Of a DNA stretch of 64,000 bases, positions 16,766-26,600 are shown piece by piece; positions within the stretch are counted from its first letter, which is position 1, and each line of letters opens with the position of its first letter. This stretch comes from an uncultured Williamsia sp. Its GTDB lineage: Bacteria > Actinomycetota > Actinomycetes > Mycobacteriales > Mycobacteriaceae. The translations under genes and the position numbers were made by a program. The notes under the pieces were generated by a model. It had not been told where the DNA came from, searched no databases, and saw only the letters and a program-made list of their open reading frames with translations. The DNA lies in NCBI RefSeq assembly GCF_947494875.1, contig NZ_CANLWM010000003.1:310001-374000 (forward strand), written 5' to 3'.

Positions 16766-17988
16766 CGACCGCGTTGATCAAGGGACAGAACGGACCGCTG
16801 CCGTCGAGCAGCGTCGAGGTGACGGCGCAGGTGGCCGCCTCGGCCGACCTGTCGGCGCTGATGGTGACCGCGAACGGGAAGGTCCGGACCGACGCGGACT
16901 TCGTGTTCTACAACCAGCCGTCGGCGCCCGGGGTCACCCTGGTGCCCGGCGCGGGCGGGACGTTACGGATCGACCTCGCGGCCGTCCCGGCCGACATCGA
17001 CCAGATCCGCGCGGTCATCACCCTGGACTCCGGCACCTTCGGCGCGGTCTCGGCGCCCGTCACGCGCGTCGTCTCGGGGTCCGAGACCTACGAGTACCGG
17101 ATCGACGGCCTGACGACGGAGTCGATCGTGATCGCCGCCGAGGTCTACCGGCGCGGTGACGGATGGAAGGTCCGCGCGGTCGGCCAGGGGTACGCGGGAG
17201 GGTTCGCGGCACTCGTCACCGATCACGGCGTGTCCGTGGACGACGCACCCGCCCCGCCGTCCGCCGCTGCGCCGCCTCCCGCTGCGCCCACCCCGCCTGC
17301 TGCCCCGCCACCTGCCGCCCCCACGCCGCCCGCCGGTCCGCCCGCTCCGACCGGGGGGTCGCAGCCCTGGCCGACGGCCTCGACCGGCGAGGTCAGCCTC
17401 AGCAAGGATCGGCCGGTCAGCCTGACCAAGGGGCAGACCGTGTCCCTGAAGAAGGACGGCGGTGTCGCGCTCACCCGCATCCGGATGGGCCTCGGATGGG
17501 ATCCCGTCGTCACCAAGCGGGGGCTGTTCGGCGGCGGACGCGGCGCGAACATCGATCTCGACGCGTCGGCGATGATGTACGCGGGCTCCCGTCTGGGCGA
17601 CCTCGCCTACTACGGGCAGCTGGTCAGCAAGGACGGGTCGATCCGGCACCACGGCGACAACCTCACCGGCGAGGGTGAGGGCGACGACGAGGTCATCGAC
17701 GTCGACCTCACGCGTGTCCCGCCCGCGGTCACCCAGGTGCTGTTCGTCGTGACGTCCTACCAGGGTCACACCTTCGAGCAGGTGGACAACGCCTTCTGTC
17801 GCCTCGTCGACGACACCACCGGTCACGAACTCGCGCGGTACACGCTCGCGGGCGGGATGCCGTTCACCGGGATGGTCATGGCGAAGGTGTCGCGGACGGC
17901 GTCGGGGTGGTCGCTGCAGGCGATCGGCGACGGCATCCAGGCGCGCCACCCCGGTGAGGCAAAGAAGCAGGTCGAGCGCTTCCTCTGA
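16762..17988 (+). CDS. Tandem TerD-domain protein with Pro/Ala-rich linker
   Basis: The 408-residue product contains two TerD domains. The N-terminal one (about 1-160) lacks the acidic calcium motifs but keeps DFVFYNQ and [15 protein letters not shown] Pro/Ala-rich linker spans about 161-205. The C-terminal domain (209-408) restarts with VSLSKDRPVSLTKGQTVSL and has complete acidic motifs NIDLDAS (263-269) and [13 protein letters not shown] (298-310). It is probably the sensor or binding partner of the operon, with one metal-binding and one degenerate module. ATG 16762 overlaps the HAD stop. The N-terminal domain most resembles that of the TerD-nuclease at 34221-36182. Confidence 0.93.
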   Translation: MTTALIKGQNGPLPSSSVEVTAQVAASADLSALMVTANGKVRTDADFVFYNQPSAPGVTLVPGAGGTLRIDLAAVPADIDQIRAVITLDSGTFGAVSAPVTRVVSGSETYEYRIDGLTTESIVIAAEVYRRGDGWKVRAVGQGYAGGFAALVTDHGVSVDDAPAPPSAAAPPPAAPTPPAAPPPAAPTPPAGPPAPTGGSQPWPTASTGEVSLSKDRPVSLTKGQTVSLKKDGGVALTRIRMGLGWDPVVTKRGLFGGGRGANIDLDASAMMYAGSRLGDLAYYGQLVSKDGSIRHHGDNLTGEGEGDDEVIDVDLTRVPPAVTQVLFVVTSYQGHTFEQVDNAFCRLVDDTTGHELARYTLAGGMPFTGMVMAKVSRTASGWSLQAIGDGIQARHPGEAKKQVERFL

Positions 17989-18010
17989 CCCTGCGCCCGC
18001 GAGGCACCGA

Positions 18011-18343
18011 TCAACGCAGCCGTTCGGCCTCGGCGGCGCGGTCGAGCAGCTCCCGGCACAGGTCGGCCAGCTCGTCGTGCGGTGCCGACTCGGCGACCGC
18101 GGTCGCGACGTCCTCCGCCGCACACCGCAGGGTGAACAGCCGGTCGACGAGCGCGTCCACCTCGCCGCGGCTGAGGATCACCGCGTCGTCGGGGACGGAG
18201 GTGCCCTGCGTGACCGACCGCTGCTCGTAGGCGCGCTGCCGACAGGACTGCTTGCAGTAGCGGCGGCGACGTCCGACACCGGAGTCCGGGACGGGTTGTC
18301 CACACCAGCCGCAGGCCTGCGGTCGGCGTCGGGTCGTCTCCAC
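18011..18343 (-). CDS. Small putative zinc-binding protein, uncharacterised
   Basis: The 110-residue product has four cysteines in a compact basic N-terminal module: Cys11 and Cys14 in ACGWCGQPV, and Cys30 and Cys34 in RRYCKQSCRQRAY. This looks like a treble-clef or zinc-ribbon knuckle that could contact nucleic acid. The acidic C-terminal half (about 50-110) is predicted helical. I do not know a function. The GTG at 18343 is chosen because TATCGT on the minus strand ends seven bases upstream (leaderless); an in-frame GTG at 18352 overlaps that hexamer. It converges on the tandem TerD gene (22 bp apart) and diverges from rbpA. Confidence 0.72.
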   Translation of the reverse strand: METTRRRPQACGWCGQPVPDSGVGRRRRYCKQSCRQRAYEQRSVTQGTSVPDDAVILSRGEVDALVDRLFTLRCAAEDVATAVAESAPHDELADLCRELLDRAAEAERLR

Positions 18344-18350
18344 GCGGCGC

Positions 18351-18401
18351 ACGATACGCCGCGCCGGTCGGGTGGGACGCGAGCCCCGGGACGCGTAGTA
18401 T
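18351..18401. promoter_or_regulatory. Divergent -10 elements for the zinc-binding protein and rbpA
   Basis: Minus strand TATCGT (18351-18356) stands seven bases before GTG 18343. Plus strand TAGTAT (18396-18401) is the best -10 for rbpA and implies a leader of about 115 nt before ATG 18524. No clear -35 elements are seen. Confidence 0.45.
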
Positions 18402-18523
18402 GTCCCTGTTCTGCTCTGTGACAGCCGTGTCCGACCAGACGACTCCCGGTGAGTCGGGTGGAGGGCGCCGAGCGCCCCACCTGTCGGACACCATCACGAG
18501 CACCTCGCAGGAAGGAATCGACC

Positions 18524-18871
18524 ATGGCAGATCGAGTTCTCCGCGGCAGCCGACTCGGCGCCGTGAGTTACGAGACCGACCGCGACCACGACCTCGCGCC
18601 CCGGCGCATCGTGCAGTACCGCACCGACAACGGGGAGATCTTCGACGTCCCGTTCGCGGACGACGCCGAGATCCCCTCGACGTGGCCGTGCAAGAACGGC
18701 ATGGAGGGCACCATCCTCGAGGGCGCCGAGCCCGAGGAGAAGAAGGTGAAGCCCCCGCGCACCCACTGGGACATGCTCCTCGAGCGGCGCAGCGAAGCCG
18801 AGCTGGAGGAACTGCTCAACGAGCGGCTCGAACTCCTCAAGCAGCGTCGACGCGGCGTCTCCGCCGGCTGA
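18524..18871 (+). CDS. rbpA: RNA polymerase-binding protein RbpA
   Basis: This actinobacterial transcription factor stabilises RNA polymerase open complexes by contacting the group 1/2 sigma factor and promoter DNA. The 115-residue product is nearly collinear with mycobacterial RbpA: MADRVLRGSRLGAVSYETDR at the start, the core domain with FDVPFADDAEIP and Cys56, the basic linker KKVKPPRTHWDMLLERRS (73-90), and the sigma-interacting C-terminal helix. GGAAGGA precedes the ATG at a suitable distance, which fixes the start against an upstream in-frame codon. A long stem follows the gene as terminator. Confidence 0.98.
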   Translation: MADRVLRGSRLGAVSYETDRDHDLAPRRIVQYRTDNGEIFDVPFADDAEIPSTWPCKNGMEGTILEGAEPEEKKVKPPRTHWDMLLERRSEAELEELLNERLELLKQRRRGVSAG

Positions 18872-18881
18872 CCACAGCACG

Positions 18882-18923
18882 ACACACGACGGGCCCCGGC
18901 ATGTGCCGGGGCCCGTTGTGTGT
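18882..18923. terminator. Bidirectional terminator between rbpA and ppm
   Basis: An inverted repeat of about 20 base pairs with one G-T pair and a 2-nt loop at 18902-18903. The inner part GGGCCCCGGCA (18891-18901) pairs perfectly with 18904-18914, extended by alternating A/C and G/T arms. It lies between the convergent stops of rbpA and ppm. Confidence 0.85.
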
Positions 18924-18941
18924 GTACAGGGGGTGGGGCGG

Positions 18942-19775
18942 TCAGCGTGACCGGCGGCGGAACTTCTCCACGCGGTGCGCCATGCCCCACTCGAGGACCT
19001 TCAGGAAGGCCTCACCGATCACGTCGCCGCTCATCTTCGACTCGCCGATCTGACGCTCGGTGAAGGTGATCGGCACCTCCGCGACACGGAAGCCCGCCTG
19101 GATGGCACGCCACGCGAGGTCGATCTGGAAGCAGTAGCCGTGCGAGTCGACCGAGTCGAGGTCGATCTTCTGCAGGACCTCGCGGCGGTACGCGCGATAT
19201 CCGGCGGTGATGTCGCGCACCTCCACCCCGAGCGCGAGCCGCGAGTAGGTGTTGGCGCCCTGCGACAGCCACTTGCGACGCCGGGGCCAGTTCACCAGTG
19301 ACCCGCCGGGCACGTATCGAGACCCGATGACCAGATCGCTGCCGTCGTTGATCTTCCCGAGCAGACGGTGCAGCTGCTCCGGGGCGTGGCTGCCGTCGGC
19401 GTCCATCTCGACGAGAACCCTGTAGTCGCGCTCGAGACCCCATGCGAAACCGGCGATGTAGGCGCCCCCGAGCCCGCTCTTCTCGGCGCGATGCAGGACG
19501 TGGATGCGCGAGCCGGGACGCCCGTCGGCGTCCCGGGCGGCCAGGGAGTCGGCGAGGTCGCCGGTGCCGTCGGGGCTGCCGTCGTCGACGACGAGGACGT
19601 GCGCTCCGGCGAGCGCGCCGTGGAGCCGGTCGACGATGAGCGGCAGGTTCTCGCGCTCGTTGTAGGTCGGGATGATGACCAGCGCGCCGGATCCGTCGGG
19701 CCCGACCGTCGCGGACGCCCCGGCCGATGCGGTCGGGTCGACCGACTCCGACGCGTCAGGGGTGCGGGGTGTCAT
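18942..19775 (-). CDS. ppm1: Polyprenol monophosphomannose synthase (GT2)
   Basis: This enzyme transfers mannose from GDP-mannose to polyprenyl phosphate, giving the donor for lipomannan, lipoarabinomannan and protein mannosylation. The 277-residue product is the catalytic domain alone: [14 protein letters not shown] (32-45), [12 protein letters not shown] (62-73), the metal-binding DADGSH (125-130), and GSRYVPGG. In M. tuberculosis Ppm1 is fused to an Lnt-like domain; here the two are separate genes with the ppm start 20 bp inside the lnt 3' end. ATG 19775 is preferred; ATG 19808 is possible. The first 30 residues are low-complexity and not part of the fold. Confidence 0.93.
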   Translation of the reverse strand: MTPRTPDASESVDPTASAGASATVGPDGSGALVIIPTYNERENLPLIVDRLHGALAGAHVLVVDDGSPDGTGDLADSLAARDADGRPGSRIHVLHRAEKSGLGGAYIAGFAWGLERDYRVLVEMDADGSHAPEQLHRLLGKINDGSDLVIGSRYVPGGSLVNWPRRRKWLSQGANTYSRLALGVEVRDITAGYRAYRREVLQKIDLDSVDSHGYCFQIDLAWRAIQAGFRVAEVPITFTERQIGESKMSGDVIGEAFLKVLEWGMAHRVEKFRRRSR

Positions 19776-21447
19776 CGATCTCCTCGGCGGTGAGGTCAGG
19801 GCTGTCACCGTCGGCGCGGGGGTCCCTGCGCAAACGTTTCCTCAACCTAGTACGACGGGCGAGCGCGACCAAAAACCCTGCGACCGCGATCACGACGATC
19901 ACCGCCTGTGGTCCGACCCCCAACCGGACGGCCGGTGTGGTGTCGGTCCGGAGCGTGAGATCGGCCGTGAGCACCGCCGGGGTGAAGAACCCCGACCGCT
20001 GCTGCAGATGGCCGTCGGGGGCGACGACGGCGCTGACACCGGTGGTCGCGGCCACCACCACGCTGCGGCCGGTCTCGACCGCGCGGACCTGCGACATCGC
20101 CAACTGCTGGTAGGTCATCTGGGTGCGGCCGAAGGTCGCGTTGTTCGTGGGCACGTAGAGGAGCTGCGCTCCCTCGTCGACCGCGGTGCGCGGCGAGCGG
20201 TCGAACGCGATCTCCCAGCATGTCGACACGCCGATCGGCACCGGCTGCTCCCGCCCGTCGACCGGCACCTGGAGCACCGAGGGCCCGGTGCCGGGACGGA
20301 AGTTGCCCGCCTGGTCGGCGTAGGACGAGAAGTGGCGGAAGAAGGACCGCCACGGCAGGTATTCGCCGAACGGTTGCACGATGTGCTTGTCATAGCGTCC
20401 GACCGGTCCCCGGTCACCGTCCCAGACGAGCACGGTGTTCGTCGGCCGCCCGTCGGCGTTGAGGATGAGGGTCCCGACGAGGATCGGCGCCGCCACCGCC
20501 TGCGACGCCGCGGTGATCTCGGTGGCCGCGTCGTCGTTCTCCAGGGGGTCGATGTCGGACGCGTTCTCCGGCCACAGGACGACGTCGGGCCGAGCGACGC
20601 GGCCGGCGCGGATCGCGTCGGCCAGTCGCAGGGTCTCGCGGACGTGGTTGTCGAGGACGGCGCGGCGTTGGGACGCGAAGTCGAGGCCGAGGCGGGGGAC
20701 GTTTCCCTGCACGGCGGCGACGGTGATCCGCGACGATGCCGGGCCGGGGCGGTCCGCATCGTGCACCGACGGCCACATCACGGCGGCGACGACCGGACCG
20801 GCGAGGAGACAGATCGCGGCGACGGCGACCGGACGCATCCGCGCCGACCACGAGCCTGCGCCACGGGCGGCGAGACGCACGATCTCGGCCGCTCCCGCGG
20901 CGGTGAGCGCGACCGCGAGTCCGAGCAGCGGCACGCCACCGAGCGCCGCGACGGGCAGCAGCGGACTGCCCACCTGACCGAACGCGGTGGCACCCCAGGG
21001 GAACCCACCGAACGGGAACGAGGAGCGGGCCCACTCGACGGCGATCCAGCACACCGCGAACCAGACGGGTGCGGCGGGCAGGCGCATGGTCACGGCCGCG
21101 ATCGCACCGAACGCCGCCCCGTACAGGGACAACGCGACCGCGAGCGCGATCCACGGCAGCGGCCCCACGTACACGCCGATCCACGGCAGCAGGGGAAGCC
21201 AGAAGCAGAGCCCGAACACGAGGCCGCAGAGCGCGCCCACGCGGGCGCGGGGGCGACCCACCGCCAGCGCCGCGTAGAGGAGAGCGAGGCCGAGGACGGC
21301 GAGCCACCACAGGTTGCGCGGAGGGAAGGCGCCCCACATGGCGAACCCGCCGGCCGCCGATGCCCCGACGCGGAGGAGGAGTCCGGCCGCGGGTCGCCGC
21401 GACCGTGCCGGAGCCGGCTCCGGAGCGCGCGTGGTCGTCGCGGTCAC
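19756..21447 (-). CDS. lnt: Apolipoprotein N-acyltransferase
   Basis: This membrane enzyme transfers a third acyl chain to the N-terminal cysteine of lipoproteins. The 563-residue product has roughly six N-terminal transmembrane helices (about 23-225) with the conserved FPFGGFPWG (144-152), then a periplasmic carbon-nitrogen hydrolase domain. The catalytic triad is intact: Glu294 (VLWPEN), Lys354 ([17 protein letters not shown]) and Cys410 ([10 protein letters not shown]). One more membrane helix lies near the C-terminus. GTG 21447 overlaps the amidohydrolase stop by four bases. Cotranscription with ppm mirrors their fusion in M. tuberculosis. Confidence 0.95.
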   Translation of the reverse strand: MTATTTRAPEPAPARSRRPAAGLLLRVGASAAGGFAMWGAFPPRNLWWLAVLGLALLYAALAVGRPRARVGALCGLVFGLCFWLPLLPWIGVYVGPLPWIALAVALSLYGAAFGAIAAVTMRLPAAPVWFAVCWIAVEWARSSFPFGGFPWGATAFGQVGSPLLPVAALGGVPLLGLAVALTAAGAAEIVRLAARGAGSWSARMRPVAVAAICLLAGPVVAAVMWPSVHDADRPGPASSRITVAAVQGNVPRLGLDFASQRRAVLDNHVRETLRLADAIRAGRVARPDVVLWPENASDIDPLENDDAATEITAASQAVAAPILVGTLILNADGRPTNTVLVWDGDRGPVGRYDKHIVQPFGEYLPWRSFFRHFSSYADQAGNFRPGTGPSVLQVPVDGREQPVPIGVSTCWEIAFDRSPRTAVDEGAQLLYVPTNNATFGRTQMTYQQLAMSQVRAVETGRSVVVAATTGVSAVVAPDGHLQQRSGFFTPAVLTADLTLRTDTTPAVRLGVGPQAVIVVIAVAGFLVALARRTRLRKRLRRDPRADGDSPDLTAEEIDDTPHP

Positions 21448-23054
21448 GACCCCGGCCGTCGGTAGATCTCCGCACCACCGCGCAGCACGCGTCGGCAGGT
21501 CGGCAGGTCGACGCCGGGGGTCACGTCGGGCAGGGCCGGTGTCCGCGAGCGCGGATCGGTCGACCATCGCTGTACCGACTCCGACGACCCGGCCGTGACG
21601 AGCTCGCCCGCCTCCCAGAACGCGAGGTCCGCCGGCGCGCCGGGCACGAGGGTGCCGAGCATCGGGTCGCGCTCCCCCGCCGCGCGCCAGCCCCCACGGG
21701 TGCAGGCGGCGAACGCGGCGCGCGGCGACACCGCGCTGACCGGGTTGTGGTGGTGCACGGCCGCGCGGATCTGCGACCACGGGTCGATGCCGGTGACCGG
21801 TGAGTCGGAGCTGAAGGCCAGGGTCACCCCGGCCCGGGCGAGGGACGCGAAATCGTTGAGCTGTGTCCCGCGGGGCACGCCGAGACGCTGTTCGTACAGG
21901 TCTCCCGGGCCACCCCAGATGGCGTCGAACAGGGGCTGCATGCTCGCGGTGAAGCCCGATCGCGCCAGGGTCTCCGCGGCATGGGTGTCCACCATCTCGG
22001 CGTGCTCGACGCGGTGCGCGCAGCGGGCCACCGCCACGGTGCCGACCTCGTCGACGAGCGCGGACACGGCATCCACGAGACATCGGGTCGCGGCGTCACC
22101 GATGAGGTGGAATCCCGCCTGGATCCCGGCCTCGGTGCACGCCCGCAGGTGGGCGAGGACCGTCTCGCCGTCGAGGTAGGAGACACCGCTGCGCCCGGGG
22201 GCGTCGGTGTAGGGCTCGCACAGCCACGCGGTGTGGGAACCGATCGCGCCGTCGATGAACAGGTCGCCCGCCAGCCCGTGGGCGCCGGTGGCGTGCAGCA
22301 GTGCGCGGGCGTCGTCGGCGTCGGCCACGGCCTGTCCCCAGTAGCGACGCACCTCGACCGGATGGTCGAGGGCGGCCAGCGCGGCCAGGTCGTTGAGGCC
22401 GCTGATGTCCGGGCCGGCGTTCTCGTGCACCGCGACGACGCCGTGCGCCAGTGCGTCGTCGAGGGCGCGGCGCTGCGCGCGTTCGCGCTGGATCGGGCTC
22501 AGCAGTTCCCGTGCCGCGGCACGGACGAGGTGGTGGGCTTCGGCGGTCAGCGGCACCTGCGGGTGAAAACCCTGTGCGTCGGAGAGGCCGCCGGCGATGA
22601 GCCGTAGGGCCGACGAGGCGACGGCCGAGTGCTCGTCGATGCGGGCCAGGTAGACGGGCCGGTCACCGACGACGGCGTCGATCTCGTCGGTCGAGGGCGG
22701 GGTGTCGTCGGCCCAGCGGGACGAGTCCCACCCGAGACCCCACACGAGGTCGCCCGGGGGCGTGTCCGCGACGTGGCGGCGCAACCGGTCGAGGCACTCG
22801 TGCCGGTCGCGGGCGTCGTCGAGGTCGAGCCCCTCGAGCGCCAGGCCTGTCGAGGTCAGGTGCACGTGCGAGTCGACGAAGGCCGGGGCGACGAAGGCGC
22901 CCTGCAGGTCCTCGGTCTCGACGCCGTCGTGCAGCGCCCGCCCGACGTCGTCGGTTCCGACCCAGGACACGACGCCGTCGGTGATCGCGATGGCCGTGGC
23001 GTCCGGCGACGACGGTGTGTAGACGTGCCCCCCGACGAACAGTTGCGTTCCCAC
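21444..23054 (-). CDS. YtcJ-like amidohydrolase family protein
   Basis: The 536-residue metal-dependent amidohydrolase is of the YtcJ/exoenzyme-regulatory type. The metal site HxH is His63 and His65 in FVDSHVHLTS; later motifs include AGFHLIGDAA, the His-containing HRVEHAEM, MQPLF and FSSDSPVTGIDPW with the catalytic Asp. The substrate class is broad (N-acyl amines, ureas or imides), so no reaction is assigned. GTG 23054 is chosen since the beta-sandwich domain begins immediately (LFVGGHVYT); GTG 23099 would add 15 residues. It is upstream of and translationally coupled to lnt, but no functional link to lipoprotein maturation is known. Confidence 0.87.
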   Translation of the reverse strand: MGTQLFVGGHVYTPSSPDATAIAITDGVVSWVGTDDVGRALHDGVETEDLQGAFVAPAFVDSHVHLTSTGLALEGLDLDDARDRHECLDRLRRHVADTPPGDLVWGLGWDSSRWADDTPPSTDEIDAVVGDRPVYLARIDEHSAVASSALRLIAGGLSDAQGFHPQVPLTAEAHHLVRAAARELLSPIQRERAQRRALDDALAHGVVAVHENAGPDISGLNDLAALAALDHPVEVRRYWGQAVADADDARALLHATGAHGLAGDLFIDGAIGSHTAWLCEPYTDAPGRSGVSYLDGETVLAHLRACTEAGIQAGFHLIGDAATRCLVDAVSALVDEVGTVAVARCAHRVEHAEMVDTHAAETLARSGFTASMQPLFDAIWGGPGDLYEQRLGVPRGTQLNDFASLARAGVTLAFSSDSPVTGIDPWSQIRAAVHHHNPVSAVSPRAAFAACTRGGWRAAGERDPMLGTLVPGAPADLAFWEAGELVTAGSSESVQRWSTDPRSRTPALPDVTPGVDLPTCRRVLRGGAEIYRRPGS

Positions 23055-23105
23055 GAGGGACCAGTCTGCCCTGCCTGCCCCGGAAGGCCGACGGGGCACG
23101 ACGTG

Positions 23106-23573
23106 TCAGCGCAGGCGGTACGGATCGGTGCCGGTGCTCGGGCGGTACGGGTCGACCACCTCACCGTCGATCACGGTGACGCCGCGCCCTGTCATCGGGC
23201 CGAACCGGTCGACGACGCGTGTCATCCGTCGCGCGCCGACGGCCGCCACGGCCGGTCGGGCGAGAGCACGCACCGGCGGCAGCATCAGCAGGATGCCGAC
23301 GACCGTGGTGACCAGGCCCGGGACGAAGAACAGGACGGTCGCGAAGGCGAGGAGGGCCGCGTCGGTGAGTGACCGGGCGGCGGCCGTGGGGTCCGCCTGC
23401 GCGAGACGCATCTCGGCGAAGATCCTCGCTCCCTGTCGGCGCAGCAGTGCGAACCCGAGGACGATCGCGCCGAGGGTGAGCAACAGCGTCCACCAGAAAC
23501 CGATGGCGTACACCAACCCGACGAAGGCCGCGACCTCCACGGCGACGTATCCGACGAACACTGCGAGCTTCAT
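23106..23573 (-). CDS. fxsA: FxsA family membrane protein
   Basis: The 155-residue inner-membrane protein has three hydrophobic segments (about 3-22, 26-45 and 72-97) and the FxsA-type pattern of G-F-LLRRQG followed by a long amphipathic region and FVPGLVTTVVGILLMLPPVR. E. coli FxsA overproduction relieves phage T7 exclusion by F plasmids, but the normal role is unknown. GGAGGG precedes the ATG at 23573. The same gene lies near ppm1 in M. tuberculosis as I recall. Confidence 0.88.
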   Translation of the reverse strand: MKLAVFVGYVAVEVAAFVGLVYAIGFWWTLLLTLGAIVLGFALLRRQGARIFAEMRLAQADPTAAARSLTDAALLAFATVLFFVPGLVTTVVGILLMLPPVRALARPAVAAVGARRMTRVVDRFGPMTGRGVTVIDGEVVDPYRPSTGTDPYRLR

Positions 23574-23628
23574 GACCCTCCAACGACCGGGACGCCGGAT
23601 TTTCTCCCGGGAGCCGGCGTGTGCCGGA

Positions 23629-26600
23629 TCAGCCGCCCTCGATGTCGCCCTCGGTCTCGAGGAACACCTGCTGCAGCCGGCCCAGCGTCTCGGGCTCGGG
23701 GTTCTTCCACATCTCCCGGCCGGACGCCTCGAGCAGCCGTTCGGCGATCCCGTGCAGCGCCCACGGGTTCGACTTCTGCAGGAACTCCCGGTTGGTCTCG
23801 TCGAAGACGTAGGACTCGGCGAGCTGCTCGTACATCCAGTCGGCGACGACGTCGGTGGTCGCGTCGTAGCCGAACAGGTAGTCGACGGTGGCCGCCATCT
23901 CGAACGCGCCCTTGTAGCCGTGACGCTGCATCGCCGCGATCCACCGCGGGTTCACCACACGTGCTCGGAAGACGCGTGACGTCTCCTCGGACAGCGTCCG
24001 GGTCTTCACCGTGTCCGGACGCGTGCTGTCCCCGATGTAGGCCTCCGGCGACCGCCCGGTGAGCGCGCGGACCGTGGCGACCATGCCCCCGTGGTACTGG
24101 AAGTAGTCGTCGGAGTCGGCGATGTCGTGTTCGCGGGTGTCGGTGTTCTTCGCCGCCACCGCGATCCGCCGATAGGCCGAGCGCATGTCGTCGACGGCCG
24201 CGACGCCGTCGAGGCCCCGCCCGTAGGCGTAGCCGCCCCAGGCCGTGTAGACCGCCGCCATGTCCTCGTCGGTGCGCCATTCCTTGGAGTCGATGAGCTG
24301 CAGCAGCCCGGCGCCGTAGGTGCCCGGCTTCGACCCGAAGACCCGCGTCGTCGCCCGGCGTGTGTCGCCGTGGTCGGCGACGTCCGCGCGGGTGTGGGCG
24401 GCGACGAAGTTGTCGTCGTCGGACTCGTCGAGGTCGGCGACGAGCTGCACGGCGTCGTCGAGCATGGTCACCACGTGCGGGAACGCGTCGCGGAAGAACC
24501 CGGAGATGCGCACGGTGACGTCGACGCGGGGGCGGCCGAGTTCGGCGAGCCCGATCACCTCGAGATCCCGCACGCGCCGCGACGCCTCGTCCCACACCGG
24601 CATGACCCCCATCAGCGCGAGGACCTCGGCGATGTCGTCGCCGGAGGTCCGCATGGCGCTGGTCCCCCACACCGACAGGCCCACCGACCGCGGGTACTCG
24701 CCGTGGTCGGCGAGGTAGCGCTCCAGCAGCGAGTCGGCCATGGCGCGGCCGGTCTCCCAGGCCAGCCGCGACGGAACGGCCTTGGGGTCGACGGAGTAGA
24801 AGTTCCGGCCGGTCGGCAGGACGTTGATCAGGCCGCGCAGCGGTGATCCGCTCGGGCCGGCGGGGATGAACCCGCCGTCGAGGGCGTGCAGGACGCGGTC
24901 GATCTCCTGGCTGGTCTGGCGCAGGCGCGGGACCACCTCGGCCGCGGCGAAGTCGAGGATCTCGGCGACCGCGGGCGGGTGGTCGGCGGCGATCGTCGCG
25001 ACCTCGGCGCGCGACCAGTCGACCTTTCCGCAGGCGGCGACCAGTTCCCGGGCGACCGTCTCGACGTGATCGGTGTCCTCGCGGCTCGCCTCACCCTCGG
25101 CCAGACCCAGCGCCTCGCGCAGCCCCGGCAGGCTGCGGGTGCCGCCCCAGAGCTGTCGGGCGCGCAGCATCGCCAGCACGAGATCGACCTCGACGTCGTC
25201 GGCGGGTGCCGCGCCCAGCACGTGCAGACCGTCGCGGATCTGGACGTCCTTGATCTCGCACAGCCAGCCGTCGACGTGCAGCAGCATGTCGTCGAAGACC
25301 TCTTCGTCCGGGCGCTCGGTCAGACCGAGGTCGGAGTCCATCTTCGCGGCCTGCAGCAGCGTCCAGATCTGCTGACGGATCGCGGGCAGCTTCGACGGGT
25401 CGAGCGTGGAGATGTTCGCGTGCTCGTCGAGCAGCTGCTCGAGACGGGCGATGTCCCCGTAGCTCTCGGCGCGCGCCATCGGCGGGATCAGGTGGTCGAC
25501 CAGCGTCGCGTGGGCACGGCGCTTGGCCTGGGTGCCCTCCCCGGGGTCGTTGACGAGGAACGGGTAGATCATCGGCAGGTCCCCGATGGCCGCGTCGGTG
25601 CCGCACGCCGCGGACATGCCGAGGGTCTTCCCGGGCAGCCACTCGAGGTTGCCGTGCTTGCCGACGTGCACGATCGCGTCGGCTCCGAACCCGTTGTCGC
25701 GGTCGGCGACCCAGCGGTAGCAGGCGAGGTAGTGGTGCGACGGCGGCAGGTCGGGATCGTGGTAGATCGCGACCGGGTTCTCGCCGAAGCCGCGTGGCGG
25801 CTGCACCATCAGCACGACGTTGCCGAACGTCTTCGCGGCGATGACGACGTCGCCGTCGGGGTTCGCCGACCGGTCGACGTAGAGCTCGCCGGGTGCGGGC
25901 CCCCAGTGCTCGACCATCGGCGCGCGCAGGCCCTCGTCGAGGCCGTCGAACCACGGCCGGTAGTGCTGCGCCGGAAGACGGATCGGGTTGGCGGCCAACG
26001 CCTCGTCGGTGAGCCAGTCGGGATCCTGTCCCCCGGCGGCGATGAGCGCATGGATCAAGGCGTCCGAGTCGTCCTCGGCGAGACCGGGGATCGCGTCGGG
26101 GCCGGAGTCCGGGCCGATGTCGTAGCCCGCGTCGCGCATGGCGCGCAGCAGCGCGAGGACGCTGGCCGGCGTGTCGAGGCCGACGGCGTTGCCGATGCGG
26201 GCGTGCTTCGTCGGGTAGGCGGACAGCATGATCGCGATGCGCCGCTGCTCCGGCGGCGTCGACCGCAGCCGCGCGTACGAGGTGGCGATGCCCGCGACGC
26301 GCCCGCACCGCTCGTGGTCGGGGGCGTACCAGGGCAGGCCATCGTCGCCGAACTCCTTGAACGAGAACGGGACCGTGATGATGCGACCGTCGAACTCGGG
26401 CACCGCGACCTGTGTGGCGACGTCGAGCGGCGACAGTCCGTCGTCGTTGGAGTCCCAGGTGGCGCGTGACGACGTCAGGCACAGGCCCTGCAGGATCGGC
26501 ACGTCCAGCGACGCGAGGCGCTCGATGTTCCAGGCGTCGTCGTCCTCTCCCGCCGAGGCGGTCGCGGGGACGGCTCCGCCGGCGGCGAGGACGGTGACCA

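Noticed and set aside
9122-17988. Reading the Ter genes as a dedicated tellurite resistance determinant
   Set aside because: No TerB, TerA or TehB-type genes are seen, and TerD/TerC-like families occur widely as general stress proteins; tellurite is only a historical name.
21448-22083. N-terminal extension of Lnt by about 200 residues
   Set aside because: It lies wholly inside the amidohydrolase gene in a different frame and is Arg-rich without membrane segments, whereas Lnt starts with a membrane helix soon after GTG 21447.
24886-26469. Plus-strand open frame opposite cobN
   Set aside because: Shadow of the CobN coding sequence; no recognisable motif and no ribosome binding site.
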